DNA of 64,000 bases, taken from the NCBI GenBank assembly GCA_020638695.1, contig JACKIB010000002.1, positions 345,987 through 409,986 of the forward strand, given 5' to 3'. This DNA is from Planctomycetota bacterium. GTDB taxonomy: Bacteria; Planctomycetota; UBA1135; UBA2386. A program made the position numbers and the translations under genes. Each line of letters starts with the position of its first letter. Positions within the stretch are counted from its first letter, which is position 1. Below are positions 26,259 to 35,700 of this stretch, piece by piece. The notes under the pieces were generated by a model. The model did not search any database, was not told the DNA's origin, and saw nothing but the letters and a program-made list of their open reading frames with translations.

Positions 26259-26383
26259 GCGGGCGAAGGGGTGCGCACGAGTCGGTGCTCCGCTACCTGC
26301 TGCGCACGCTGCTGCTCGGGACTGTGCTGGGGGTGCTGCTGTTCGGCATCCACTTGCTGATCGAGATCTGGACCGCCGGCTGA
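26255..26383 (+). CDS. 42-residue single-pass membrane protein
   Basis: The ATG overlaps the ligA stop (ATGA). The peptide begins MSGRRGAHESVLRYLLRTLL and has one hydrophobic helix (about residues 12-37, LLGTVLGVLLFGIHLLIEIW) with basic residues on the N-terminal side. The tight coupling to ligA and the clean membrane profile support a real small gene. No function known. Confidence 0.6.
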   Translation: MSGRRGAHESVLRYLLRTLLLGTVLGVLLFGIHLLIEIWTAG

Positions 26384-26806
26384 GGCGTTCCCGATGCGGC
26401 AAGGACGGCGGTGATCGTTCATCACCGGGTCGCACTCGATCGAACAACCCTGCCGATTCGTGAGCAACGTCGAGAGAGCGGGTGTCAGCGCGACCACTGG
26501 GCCGAGGCGATGCTCGGTCTCGACACTCCGCACGAGTCGTTCCAGGTCATCCTCGACTTCGTGGTCCGGAGCTTCCGAGCCGCCAGGGAGCCGTCCCTCC
26601 ACCACGTGTGTGCACCAGCCCAGTTTCCCTGCGAACGACACCGCACCGTCGGTGACCGACGCTCGCCTGCCGCGCCAGGTTCGTCGTGCTTTGGCGACAG
26701 CCCACTCGGCGATGTGGGCACATGGCGCCGCGGAAGGACCTGGCGCAGCGCGCGCGAGCCGTTCCCGCGAGCCCCGAGTGCAACGGTGATCCTCAGTCCC
26801 CGCAGC
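26384..26806. other. 423-bp intergenic region between convergent genes
   Basis: Two perfect short hairpins are present, CGGTGAT-CGTTC-ATCACCG (26409-26427) and CGTCGG-TGA-CCGACG (26647-26661). Neither has a T-run. I see no convincing gene, although a reverse-strand frame from 26641 stays open. The region may serve to end transcription from both sides. Confidence 0.4.
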
Positions 26807-28555
26807 TCACTCCGCCGCCACCCGACCGGACGCGACCCCACAGTAGACGCGACTGAGGTCCACCTGCGGCAAGGCGCGGAACAGGCGCTTGTAGACCGAC
26901 GCGGCACGCAGGCTGTCGATGTCCATCGGCAGGCCCCGGAACGCGCCTTCCGAGGCGACCAGCACCACCTTCGCGCGGGCGCGCGAAATCGCCACGTTGA
27001 GTCGGTTGGTCGAGAAGAAGAACGACGCGCGGTGGCTGGAGCCATCCGGATCCCCGACCGCGAGCGACACCAGGACCACTTCGCGCTCCTGACCCTGCAT
27101 GCGTTCGACGGTGTCGACCACGACTTCCTCGGCTCCCGGCACGTCCTTGCGTTGCAGCGCCGAACGAATCAACCGCACCTGGGCACGGAACGGGGTCAGC
27201 ACCGCGATCTCGCGCGCCGGCACGCCGTGCTGGACCCGCAGATCGTGCAGCAGATCGGCGACCAGATTCGCCTCCTCCGCCGAGCGCATTCCCGGCTGCA
27301 GGTGGTCGACTCGTGCCAGCACCACCGCCCTGTCCGGGTCGAGCACTTCGTCGTGCACTCCGCCCGGGCAGAAGCGCATGGCGCGTTCGGGCACCGCCGA
27401 GCGCAGCAGGCCGCCGTAGAACGCGTCCCCGACCACGCGGCAGACCGCCGCGTTCATCCGGTAGGTGACGTCCAACATCGTGCTGCCGTAGTGCCGGTGC
27501 AGGTGCTCGAACACCGAGCGGGTGACCTCCCGGTCGACGTGGTGCCCGGTGATCACCGGCGGGAGCTGCTGGTGGTCGCCGACGAACACCCAGCGGCGCG
27601 CCAGCAGCATGCCGGCGATCGCGTGCGGGATCGGCAGCTGACCGGCCTCGTCGAACACCGTGAAGTGGAACCGTTCGCCCTCCGGTAGTTTGGCGAGGGC
27701 GAAGCACGTGCCGGCCACCACGCAGCCAGTTGCCGGCAAGCTGCTGCGACGCGGGTTGGCGAGCCGGACGCCGGCGGCCTGCAACTCCTCGGAGCGGGTC
27801 GAGCCGAGCTTGGTCAACGGCAGCGTGCTGTCCAACCGGCGCAGCGCGAGCAGCAAGTTGTCGACCGCGCGGTGGGTGAATGCAGTGACCGCGACGCGGC
27901 ACCCCGCACTGCACAGCGCGCGGATCACCTCCGCGAGCATGCGGGTCTTGCCGGTCCCCGGCGGCCCCTGGATCAGCGCCAGACTTTCGGTCGCTACCGC
28001 TGCGGCACCCGCTTCGACCTGCGATGCGTCGAGCCCGGTCGCGGCGAGTCTTGCGCGGGCGCGCTCCAGCCGAGCCTCGTCCCGCTCGATGCGGTGGGTT
28101 CCCTCGAGCACGCTGCGAATCCAACCGTCGGCGAAACCGTCGCGCACTACCTGCTCCAGACGCCCGCGCATCCCCAGCGGCCGGCGGTCGACGCAGTACT
28201 CGAAGTCCGGGTCGAAGTCGTAGTTCTGTCCGCGCGCGAACGCGTCGCGCTGCAGCGTCAGCACCTGGCGCTCGGCGTCGTAGGCGCTGAACACCATCGC
28301 CGTCGCGCCGTCGAAGTCGATCCCGTCGCCGACCGACACCGAATCGCCGCGGCGGAACTTGCTCATGTTCTCCGGGGCCGCGAACTCGATGCGATCCGGC
28401 GCGCCGCGGGCCAGGAACCGCACCGCCAGGATGCACTCGCCCTCGAGCGCGCGGTCCGCCGGCGGCAGCGAGCGCAGGTCCTTCATGCTGCGCGCCTCAC
28501 CTTCTTCCTCGCGCCACAGCATGCGGAGGATCCGCTGTTCCAACGATCGATCCAT
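26807..28555 (-). CDS. Superfamily 1 (UPF1/DNA2-like) helicase
   Basis: 582 residues. Motif I is GPPGTGKT (197-204), motif II is FDEAGQL, motif III is VFVGDHQQLPP, motif IV/V region VVVDTVERMQGQEREVVLVSL and motif VI NVAISRARAKVVLV. The N-terminal 150 residues carry a small beta-barrel (1B-like). The ATG overlaps the upstream nuclease stop by one base (TGATG). In many bacteria the two parts are one polypeptide (TM0106-type RecB nuclease fused to helicase), so the products probably act as a nuclease-helicase complex on DNA or RNA ends. Confidence 0.85.
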   Translation of the reverse strand: MDRSLEQRILRMLWREEEGEARSMKDLRSLPPADRALEGECILAVRFLARGAPDRIEFAAPENMSKFRRGDSVSVGDGIDFDGATAMVFSAYDAERQVLTLQRDAFARGQNYDFDPDFEYCVDRRPLGMRGRLEQVVRDGFADGWIRSVLEGTHRIERDEARLERARARLAATGLDASQVEAGAAAVATESLALIQGPPGTGKTRMLAEVIRALCSAGCRVAVTAFTHRAVDNLLLALRRLDSTLPLTKLGSTRSEELQAAGVRLANPRRSSLPATGCVVAGTCFALAKLPEGERFHFTVFDEAGQLPIPHAIAGMLLARRWVFVGDHQQLPPVITGHHVDREVTRSVFEHLHRHYGSTMLDVTYRMNAAVCRVVGDAFYGGLLRSAVPERAMRFCPGGVHDEVLDPDRAVVLARVDHLQPGMRSAEEANLVADLLHDLRVQHGVPAREIAVLTPFRAQVRLIRSALQRKDVPGAEEVVVDTVERMQGQEREVVLVSLAVGDPDGSSHRASFFFSTNRLNVAISRARAKVVLVASEGAFRGLPMDIDSLRAASVYKRLFRALPQVDLSRVYCGVASGRVAAE

Positions 28556-29934
28556 CAGTGCGCGACCTCCGCCGCGGCGCACACCTCGAGCAACAGGCGG
28601 CCGAGGTCCTCGAGGTCGGCCCGGCACTTCGCCTCCAACCAATGCCCACCGTCGGGTCGCTCGGCCCACATCGCCGCAGCGTCCCCCGCGCCGGCGCGCT
28701 CGGGATCGGCGTCGAGCGCGTAGCGCACGTGGTCGCCGAGGCCGAACACCGGACCCGGATACACCGCCGCGCCGCGCAACCGCCGCCCCAGATCGACGAA
28801 CCGTGCCTCCAGCGCCGGCGCGCCGGCCGGCACGGCGTGCTCGTCGCGCACCGCCTCGGCGAACCAGCGCGGCAGCGCCTCGCCGTAGTGCAGCAACGGC
28901 ACCCGCGGCGGCAGCTCGCCGACCAACTGCAGGAAGCATCGCAGCTCGTCGCGCGCCGTCGCGGGGCGCACCCCGAAGAACGCCCCTTCGTCGCCGGCCG
29001 GGTAGCGCGCGCCGAAGTACAGCATGCGCTCGCGGAACGGGTCGTACAGGTGGTGCACCACCGCGGCCCCGCGCAGGTCCAGCTGCACGCTTCGCCGCTG
29101 CGGCAGCGGGCGCCCGGCGGCGCGTGCCTCGGCCGCCTGCTTCAACCGGCGCAGCAGCGTCGGCTCGAGGTGCGTGTGCCGCGCGGCGCGCTCGACCACC
29201 ATGGTGCGCAGCGCCGCGCAGGTGTCGAAGCCGGCCCGCTGCAGCATGGTGCGCAGGCCACGGGTCATCCCTTGCAGCAGCGACAGGTCGTCGCCCGCTT
29301 CGAGCTCGGTCCGGCACAACTCCGACCAGTGGCACTTGGCGCAACCGCTGCCGAAGAACGGTGCCGAGGCACTGCGATCCTCCATCAGCTCGACCACGCG
29401 TTCTTCGACCTCTTCGAGCACCGCATCGAACTCGGCCAGCGCGAACCGGTGCTCGCTGCCATCCTTCAGGATCAGGTAGCCATACTCCGGCGCCCGCTGC
29501 TGGAGTGCCGCCAGCAGCCGCGAGTAGAACGCGACCTGCAACAACTGGTCACTGCGCGGTCGGCCCGACGACTTGATGTCGCCGACCACGTAGTGGAACG
29601 CGCCGAACGCCGACTCGCCGTCCTCGCGGCGCAGCAGGTCGGGAATGCCGAGCCGCCGCTCGCCGAGCAGCACGCCCTGGCTCACCCCGACCACGCCGTC
29701 GCGCAACAGCGCCGCGGTCCGCGACGCACCCTCGTCCCACGCGCCGCGCGGGTAATCCGGCTCGACGTAGCCGAGCGCCTCGACCACTTCCGCCTCCCAC
29801 GTCCGCCCGCGCTGGCGCACGAACTCCTCCACCTCGGTGACCGGGCGCCGCTTGGCCCGGTCCTCGTGCAGGTCGAGCGCCGTGGCGTGCGGACAGCGCA
29901 ACAGGGTGTAGACGTGGGTTCCGGTGATGCGCAC
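28555..29934 (-). CDS. TM0106-like RecB-family (PD-(D/E)XK) nuclease
   Basis: 459 residues. The nuclease core contains GIPDLLRRE, HYVVGDIKSSGRPRSDQLLQVAFYS (Asp and the D-I-K of the PD-(D/E)XK site). The Cys set expected of the iron-sulfur clamp of Cas4/AddB nucleases is present: Cys14 and GCAKCHWSELC (C-x2-C-x5-C). The C-terminal half has a second, RNase H-like region. It is upstream of and coupled to the helicase gene. No CRISPR array or other cas gene is in the window, so I do not call it Cas4. Confidence 0.78.
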   Translation of the reverse strand: MRITGTHVYTLLRCPHATALDLHEDRAKRRPVTEVEEFVRQRGRTWEAEVVEALGYVEPDYPRGAWDEGASRTAALLRDGVVGVSQGVLLGERRLGIPDLLRREDGESAFGAFHYVVGDIKSSGRPRSDQLLQVAFYSRLLAALQQRAPEYGYLILKDGSEHRFALAEFDAVLEEVEERVVELMEDRSASAPFFGSGCAKCHWSELCRTELEAGDDLSLLQGMTRGLRTMLQRAGFDTCAALRTMVVERAARHTHLEPTLLRRLKQAAEARAAGRPLPQRRSVQLDLRGAAVVHHLYDPFRERMLYFGARYPAGDEGAFFGVRPATARDELRCFLQLVGELPPRVPLLHYGEALPRWFAEAVRDEHAVPAGAPALEARFVDLGRRLRGAAVYPGPVFGLGDHVRYALDADPERAGAGDAAAMWAERPDGGHWLEAKCRADLEDLGRLLLEVCAAAEVAH

Positions 29935-29983
29935 GCGGACGAGCCCTCCCGGACTCCGGCGGTGGACGAGCGAACGATCCGAG

Positions 29984-31894
29984 TCAGGGCGCGCGGAGCG
30001 CGACGCGGCAGTCGAGGTAGGCCGCGCCGAGCCCGATGTCGGTCAGCCGCGCTTCGATCAGCGTATTGGCCGCGTGCCCGCGATCCAAGTGACCGCCCTT
30101 GGGCATGATCGCGACGTCGCGCCGTTGCGCGGCGTCGAAGCGCAGCTCGGCGCGCACTTCGCCGATGCGGCTCCGCACCACGACCTCCGCACCTTCGCGC
30201 AGGCCCGGCGCCGCGTCCGGGTGCACCGCGACCCACACGCGTTCGCCCAACCCCTTGCCGGCCCACTGCGATGCTTGGCTGTGCGGCGTCGAGTTGCTGA
30301 ACAGCCACAGCGGGAAGTCCGGATCCTCGGCCGGCGGCTCGGCGCGCGCGGTCAGCAGGTTCACCCGACCGGTCGGCGTCGGCACCTCGCCGGCGACCAG
30401 CGCTTGTTCGCGCGCGAACGGGTTGCGCTGCGCGCCGTTCGCGAAGCTGTCGAGCGTCACCCCTTCCGGCTCGAGCCGCGCCAACAGGCGACGCTTCCAC
30501 TCGATCACCCCGCCACCGAGCCGATCCCCCAACCCGACGCGCTGCGCCAGTTGGTGGAACAACTCGACCTCGTGCAGCACTCCCGGCGGCGGCGCCACCA
30601 CCGGCCGCGATTCCCCCAACCAGTGATGCCCGTAGGCACCGACGAGGTCGTCGTCTTCCAACAACGTCGGCACCGGCAGCACCAGGTCGGCGCGCCGCGC
30701 GGTATCGGTCAGGAACGGATCGACCACCACCACGAACTCGGTCGCCTCCAGCGCCGCAGCGACCCGCTGCGCGTCGGGCAGCATGCACACCGGGTTGCCG
30801 GCCGTGACCCAGATCGCGCGAATCGGTGGATCCGCCGCCAACACGTCGGCGCCGAACAGCGGTTCGCGCACGTGCCGCGCCGCCGCCTTGCTGGCGAGCG
30901 GTGCGAAGGCGGTCCGCCGGCCGAAGTAGAACGAGCACCCGCCGCCCGGCCGGAACAGGTTGCCGCTCGCCGCCGACAGTGCGTCGATCGCGCGGATGGT
31001 CGCGCCACCGCGCCCGCGGCGCTGCATTCCCCAACCGACCAGGATCGCGGTCGGCCCATCGGCGAACGCGGTGGCCAACTCGTGCACGACCTCCGGCGCG
31101 ACTCCCGCCGCAGCGGCCCAGCCCGCGACGTCGTGTGCACGCAACAGCGCGAGGAACTCCGGCACGTGGTCGCAGGTCGCTTCGAGCTGCGGGTCGAGCG
31201 CCCCGCGATCGAGCAGCGCCCGCGCCACGCCCAGCGCCAGCTCGAGGTCGCCGTCCGGCCGTGGCGTGATCGCCCGGTCGGCCAGACCCGCGCCCTTGTG
31301 CCGCACCGGATCGATCAGCGTGATCGTCGCCCCCGCCGCCCGCACTTCCTTCAGCAGCGGCACCAAGTGCACGTTGCTGGCGAACGGATTCTTGCCCCAC
31401 AGCACGATGTGCCGGCTGCGCCGCAGGTCGAACAGATCGTTGCTCTCCGACACGCCGAAGTCCGCTTCCTGTGCCGCCTCACCCGCGCCGTTGCACACGT
31501 CGCCGGACTTGACGGTCACCGGGCCGAACTCCTCGAAGAACCGATCGGCGATCGACTTCAGCAGCCCCAGGCTCCCGCCCGAGCGGTAGTGGAAGATCGC
31601 CGCCGGCCCGGACTCGGCGCGGATCTGCAGCAACCGCTCCGCCGCGACGTCGAGCGCCTCTTCCACCGTCACCGGGACCAGCGCGCCACCGCGCCGCAGC
31701 AGCGGCTGCGTCAGGCGGTCCGGCGCATCGAGGCGCTCGAAGAACGAGCTGGTGCGGTAGCAGAGGAACCCGCGGGTGACCGGGTGGTCGGGATCGCCGC
31801 GCAGCGCGGTGATGCGGTCGTGCTCGACGGTGGCGACGATGCCGCAGGCGTCCGGGCAGTCGCGGTTGCAGGTGGTGCGGCGGAGGTCGGGCAT
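29984..31894 (-). CDS. Molybdopterin oxidoreductase with N-terminal 4Fe-4S site
   Basis: 636 residues. The N-terminus TTCNRDCPDACG...GFLCYR supplies a 4Fe-4S cluster, followed by the molybdopterin-binding domains (GKNPFASNVHLVPLLKEVRAAGATITLIDP; GHLDRGHAANTLIEARLTDIGLGAAY dinucleotide-binding end). There is no Tat signal, so the protein is cytoplasmic. It belongs to the DMSO reductase superfamily. No electron-transfer or membrane subunit is adjacent and the substrate cannot be deduced. The start MPDLRRTTC is chosen because the cluster motif begins a few residues later, as in relatives. Confidence 0.83.
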   Translation of the reverse strand: MPDLRRTTCNRDCPDACGIVATVEHDRITALRGDPDHPVTRGFLCYRTSSFFERLDAPDRLTQPLLRRGGALVPVTVEEALDVAAERLLQIRAESGPAAIFHYRSGGSLGLLKSIADRFFEEFGPVTVKSGDVCNGAGEAAQEADFGVSESNDLFDLRRSRHIVLWGKNPFASNVHLVPLLKEVRAAGATITLIDPVRHKGAGLADRAITPRPDGDLELALGVARALLDRGALDPQLEATCDHVPEFLALLRAHDVAGWAAAAGVAPEVVHELATAFADGPTAILVGWGMQRRGRGGATIRAIDALSAASGNLFRPGGGCSFYFGRRTAFAPLASKAAARHVREPLFGADVLAADPPIRAIWVTAGNPVCMLPDAQRVAAALEATEFVVVVDPFLTDTARRADLVLPVPTLLEDDDLVGAYGHHWLGESRPVVAPPPGVLHEVELFHQLAQRVGLGDRLGGGVIEWKRRLLARLEPEGVTLDSFANGAQRNPFAREQALVAGEVPTPTGRVNLLTARAEPPAEDPDFPLWLFSNSTPHSQASQWAGKGLGERVWVAVHPDAAPGLREGAEVVVRSRIGEVRAELRFDAAQRRDVAIMPKGGHLDRGHAANTLIEARLTDIGLGAAYLDCRVALRAP

Positions 31895-31970
31895 GGGGGG
31901 GATGGTCGGCGCCGCATTGTCGCGCGCGGGCACGGCTGCGAACAGGACTGTCCGCACCTCCTCAGCCCCG

Positions 31971-32312
31971 TCACTCCTGCTGCTTCTCGGCCGAAGGCTC
32001 CGGAATGGGTGACGGGAACAGCGCCCCCCAGCCGCCGAATGGCCACAGGACGAGGTCGAAGGGGATCAGCGCGAAGTCCAAGACCAGCGAAGGCAGCAGA
32101 TCGAGGGTATGCAGGTCCGCTCCCCCTTGCACAGCGGAGACGATGTGCAGGGTCGTGCCGTGGAACGCGACCAACCCACCGTACCGCACGTCGCCGGAGG
32201 ATCGTCGGCCCGAGATCGCGGCACATCCGCCATGGATCGACAGGCTGAGCACCACGATGGTGGCGAGTGTCGCGCGCAGCCTGCTGCTGGACATTCGTTG
32301 CGTCTCGGGCAT
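31971..32312 (-). CDS. YceK-like lipoprotein
   Basis: 113 residues with a lipoprotein signal (TLATIVVLSLSIHGGC). The mature part matches the YceK/YidQ pattern: small charged start, VRYGGLVAFHGT, then DLLPSLVLDFALIPFDLVLWPF. The ATG at 32312 has GGAAAG eight bases upstream; a second ATG six codons in is possible. Family function is unknown, envelope-located. Confidence 0.65.
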   Translation of the reverse strand: MPETQRMSSSRLRATLATIVVLSLSIHGGCAAISGRRSSGDVRYGGLVAFHGTTLHIVSAVQGGADLHTLDLLPSLVLDFALIPFDLVLWPFGGWGALFPSPIPEPSAEKQQE

Positions 32313-32793
32313 TTCGCAGTTCTTTCCGGGGGACCCGGATCGATGGCCACTCCCGATCCGCCGTCGCCGGCCGTGAACTCCGCAACCACGACACCCGGTC
32401 GAAGCAGCCGCGGGGTACGCGTCCGTCTCGCGGGGAGCGGACCCCGACGCATCCTGCGAAGGCACAAGCGGGAGTATGGACTTCCATGCCAGGTCAGGCG
32501 CATGGGTGCCACCGGGGAACAGACCCCAATCCGGCGGCCGCACGCGCACGGCTCAGCCCGGATGCTGCCCGGACATCGACGCGCGACGCCGGGATCGCAA
32601 ATCGTCTCGGGCACAGTCACCAGCCCGCCGCGACGGCTGTTGCGACAGGTGTCGGCACGCCGCCAGCCCTCGGCCACCACCCGACGCCCAACGCGACCCT
32701 CACCTCCCCGGCAAGGACGCGCCGCGGCATCCGTCTCACGAATCCACCACGCAGGGGCTGCCGTTGGAAGAACTCCGCTACCATACCCCGCAA
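32313..32793. other. 481-bp intergenic region between divergent genes
   Basis: No gene or RNA was recognised. The right end carries TACCAT (32779-32784), nine bases before the start of the large lipoprotein, a probable -10 element. The rest shows no clear repeat. Confidence 0.4.
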
Positions 32794-35700
32794 ATGCGAC
32801 GCGTCCGTTGCGCGGTACCCACCCCTCTGGTGCTGCTCGGGGTCGCCGTGATCGCCGCGTGCGAGAATCCGGTCCGCAGGCCGCCCGATCCCGGGCACAT
32901 CCACAGCGGCGCGTGGACCCTGCGGTTCGACACGGCCTCCGGTGCGCTCCTGCTGGGGACACACTCTGCCGACACCTCGCCACTCCTCGAGCTGCGCGGG
33001 GTGCGTCTGGTCACCGGCGCGGAGCGGACCGCGGTGTTCCTGCCGTTGCGTGCGGCGAACCGCGACGGGGATGCGCTGCAGCTGACCTGCGCGCCGCACC
33101 CCGATCACGAAGTGCGGTTGACCCTTCGACCCGAGCCGGACGGTGCGCTGGCGGTTCAGGTCGAGGACCGGGTCGGCCTGCGCAACGGGTTGCACGAACT
33201 GAGCATCGGGTATCGGCTCACCGGGCTCGGCACGCCGGACGAGACGTGGCTGCCGCACTGCCCGCCGAACCCCGAGTCGGTGGCGGGCGACGCGAGCTTC
33301 GGCCTGCCGTTCGCGTTCGTGCGGCGGGGCGCGCGGGCGGTGGGCTTGGTGCCGGACGTCGCCGAGCTTCTGCGCGAACGGCGCGTGCCACAGGCGCTGG
33401 AATTCGAACCCGCACCGGACGGGCGCGCCGGTGCACCGGTGCTGCGGCACGGGTTGATCTGCCACCGCAACGCCGGAGCCGAGGGCAGCACCGGCAGCAC
33501 GTTCACCCGTACCGGCGCGGACCCGGTCGTGGTGCAGGCCGAGACGCTGCGGTTTGGCCACCGCCTGCTCGCAGAGCCGCGAGCCGACGCGACCACTGCG
33601 GACCGCATGGTCGCCGGATTGTGGTCCAAGCTGGCGCCGCTGCGGCCGGCGACCCCCGACATCGCCGGGTTCGACCGCAGCTGCGGGCAGTTCTTCCCTG
33701 CCCTCGTGGATCGCGGCTGGATCGACCTCGGCAGCAGCACACGCGCTGCCGGCACCTTCCGCACCGGTCGCCCGCCGAAGGGCTCGGCATCGAGCGCGCA
33801 AGACGCGTGGTACGAGGCGCGCCACAACAGCCTGCGCACCGCGTACGGCCTGCTGCTGTTCGCCAACCGCACCGAGCGGCCCGATCTCGCCGACCGCGCC
33901 GAGCAAGTCCTGCTGCACGCACTGACCGCGCCGGACCGCGGCGGCCTGCTGCCGAGTGTGTTCGTTGCCGACCGCACCAGTGGCCAGAACACTTGGTCGT
34001 TGGCGGCACCCGACGCCGGTGTGCCCGACCACTACCACACCCTCGACACGGCGGTCAGCTGCTACTGGATGCTGCGGATCGTCAAACTGCTGCCGAAGCA
34101 CCGCGAACGGGTGCTCACGCTGTGCCGCCGCACCGCGCGATTCCTCATGCTCAACCAGGCCGCGGACGGCACGGTACCGCGGTACTTCAGCGACCGGTTC
34201 CTGGCGCCGCACGACGGCGGGCACCGCGCATCGCTGGAGATCGGCGCGGTGGTGCGATTCCTCGCCGAGTTCGGCGAAGCGGTGCACGATCGAGCCGCAT
34301 TGGCGGCCGCGCAGAAGGCGGTCGGAGTGATCGAGCGGGTGCTGCAGGGCGGTGTCCTGCCGGACTTCGAGACCGAGCTCGCGGAACGGTCGACCGACCG
34401 GGTCGGCGGAGCGCCGCGCCAAGGCACCCTGGGGTTGGTCCACGCCGCGCTCGGGGTACTGCGACTGCACGAGGCGCACGCCGACCCGGCGCTCGACCTG
34501 CTGGCCGACCGCTTGCTCGACCGACTCGGTCGCTTCCAGCAGACGTGGAGCCCTCCGTGGATCCAAGGGGCGTGCACCGGCGGGTTCGGATTGGGCACGT
34601 TCGCCTGCCGGTGGAACGACGCGCGCCAAGGGTTGGCGGCGCTCGCGTTCCTGGAGGGCTACCGGCGGAACGGGCGATCGGCCTGGCTCGAGCGCGGCAT
34701 CGCTGCGTTGCACGCCGCGTTCCGCACGGGAGGTCATGAGTTCCAACCGCCGCTGGACGCACCCGGACCGGCCGCTACCCCGCACTGGGGCACGGGGCTC
34801 GCGTGCACGGTCAGCGAGATCGCTCGGCTGCGGGTCGGGCAGGGAGCGATCGACCTGCGACAAGCCTGCGCTGGCGGCGTCGACACGGTCTGGTTCGAGA
34901 ACCTGGAGGCGCGCTCCGGGGCGCTCAACTTCCGCCTGATGACACACCGCGCGGACACCGGCAAGGTCACGGTGCGGTGCCGGGGCATCGGGGACCGGGC
35001 GACGTGGCGGGTGGTCGCCAACCGAGTCGATCTCGGTGAACTCGACGCCGCGACACTGCGTCGCGGGTTCGCGTTGCAGCCGGTGCCGGTGCCCCGCATC
35101 GAGTACCGTCCGCCGCCGGAGATCAAGCAGGACGAACCGTGGGCGGTGTACGCGCAGGTTGCGGGTACTGCTCCGCTGCCGCCGGTGCGCGTCGAGATCC
35201 GCTCCGCGGACACGGTACTCGACACCATCGGTCTCCGCGTGCAACCGGGCAACGCGGCGCCGGGCGCACGCACGCTGGAAGCTCGGGACCCGTTCCTCCA
35301 GCACGCCGGCATGCCGCTCGGCACGGTGCTGCGTTCGCGCTTGTTGTTCGAAGTCGACGGCAAGACCTACACGGTGCCCGAGGCCGGGTTCCGCGAGCAC
35401 CGCGTCAGCGCCTACCAAGCGATCGACCCGGGCGAGGGGAGTGAACGGGAGCTGATCGACGCCGAGGGATCGCGGTTGCGCCGCTTCGTGAGTGGCCGGG
35501 AAGGCGGCCGACACGCGAGCGGCAAGGCGAGCTTCAGCTACCGCCTGCCCGTGTCGCCGGAAGCGACCGCGTTGGAGCTGTCGGTGCGGCTCGCCGGGCG
35601 GTGCCGAATCCGCTGCGGAACCACCGTGGTCCACGAAGACGCGCAACCGGCGCCCGGGGAACGCAACATCGCGATCCAGTTGGCCGACCGCCGCCTGTGG

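Noticed and set aside
26384..26641. Possible reverse-strand gene in the gap after the small membrane protein
   Set aside because: The frame looks mildly protein-like for about 80 codons but runs on without a stop into the antisense of ligA, has no ribosome-binding site or -10 hexamer, and matches nothing I know.
28555..29934. Cas4 and a CRISPR locus
   Set aside because: The cysteine set is Cas4-like, but the protein is much longer, is coupled to a UPF1-like helicase and no repeat-spacer array or other cas gene occurs.
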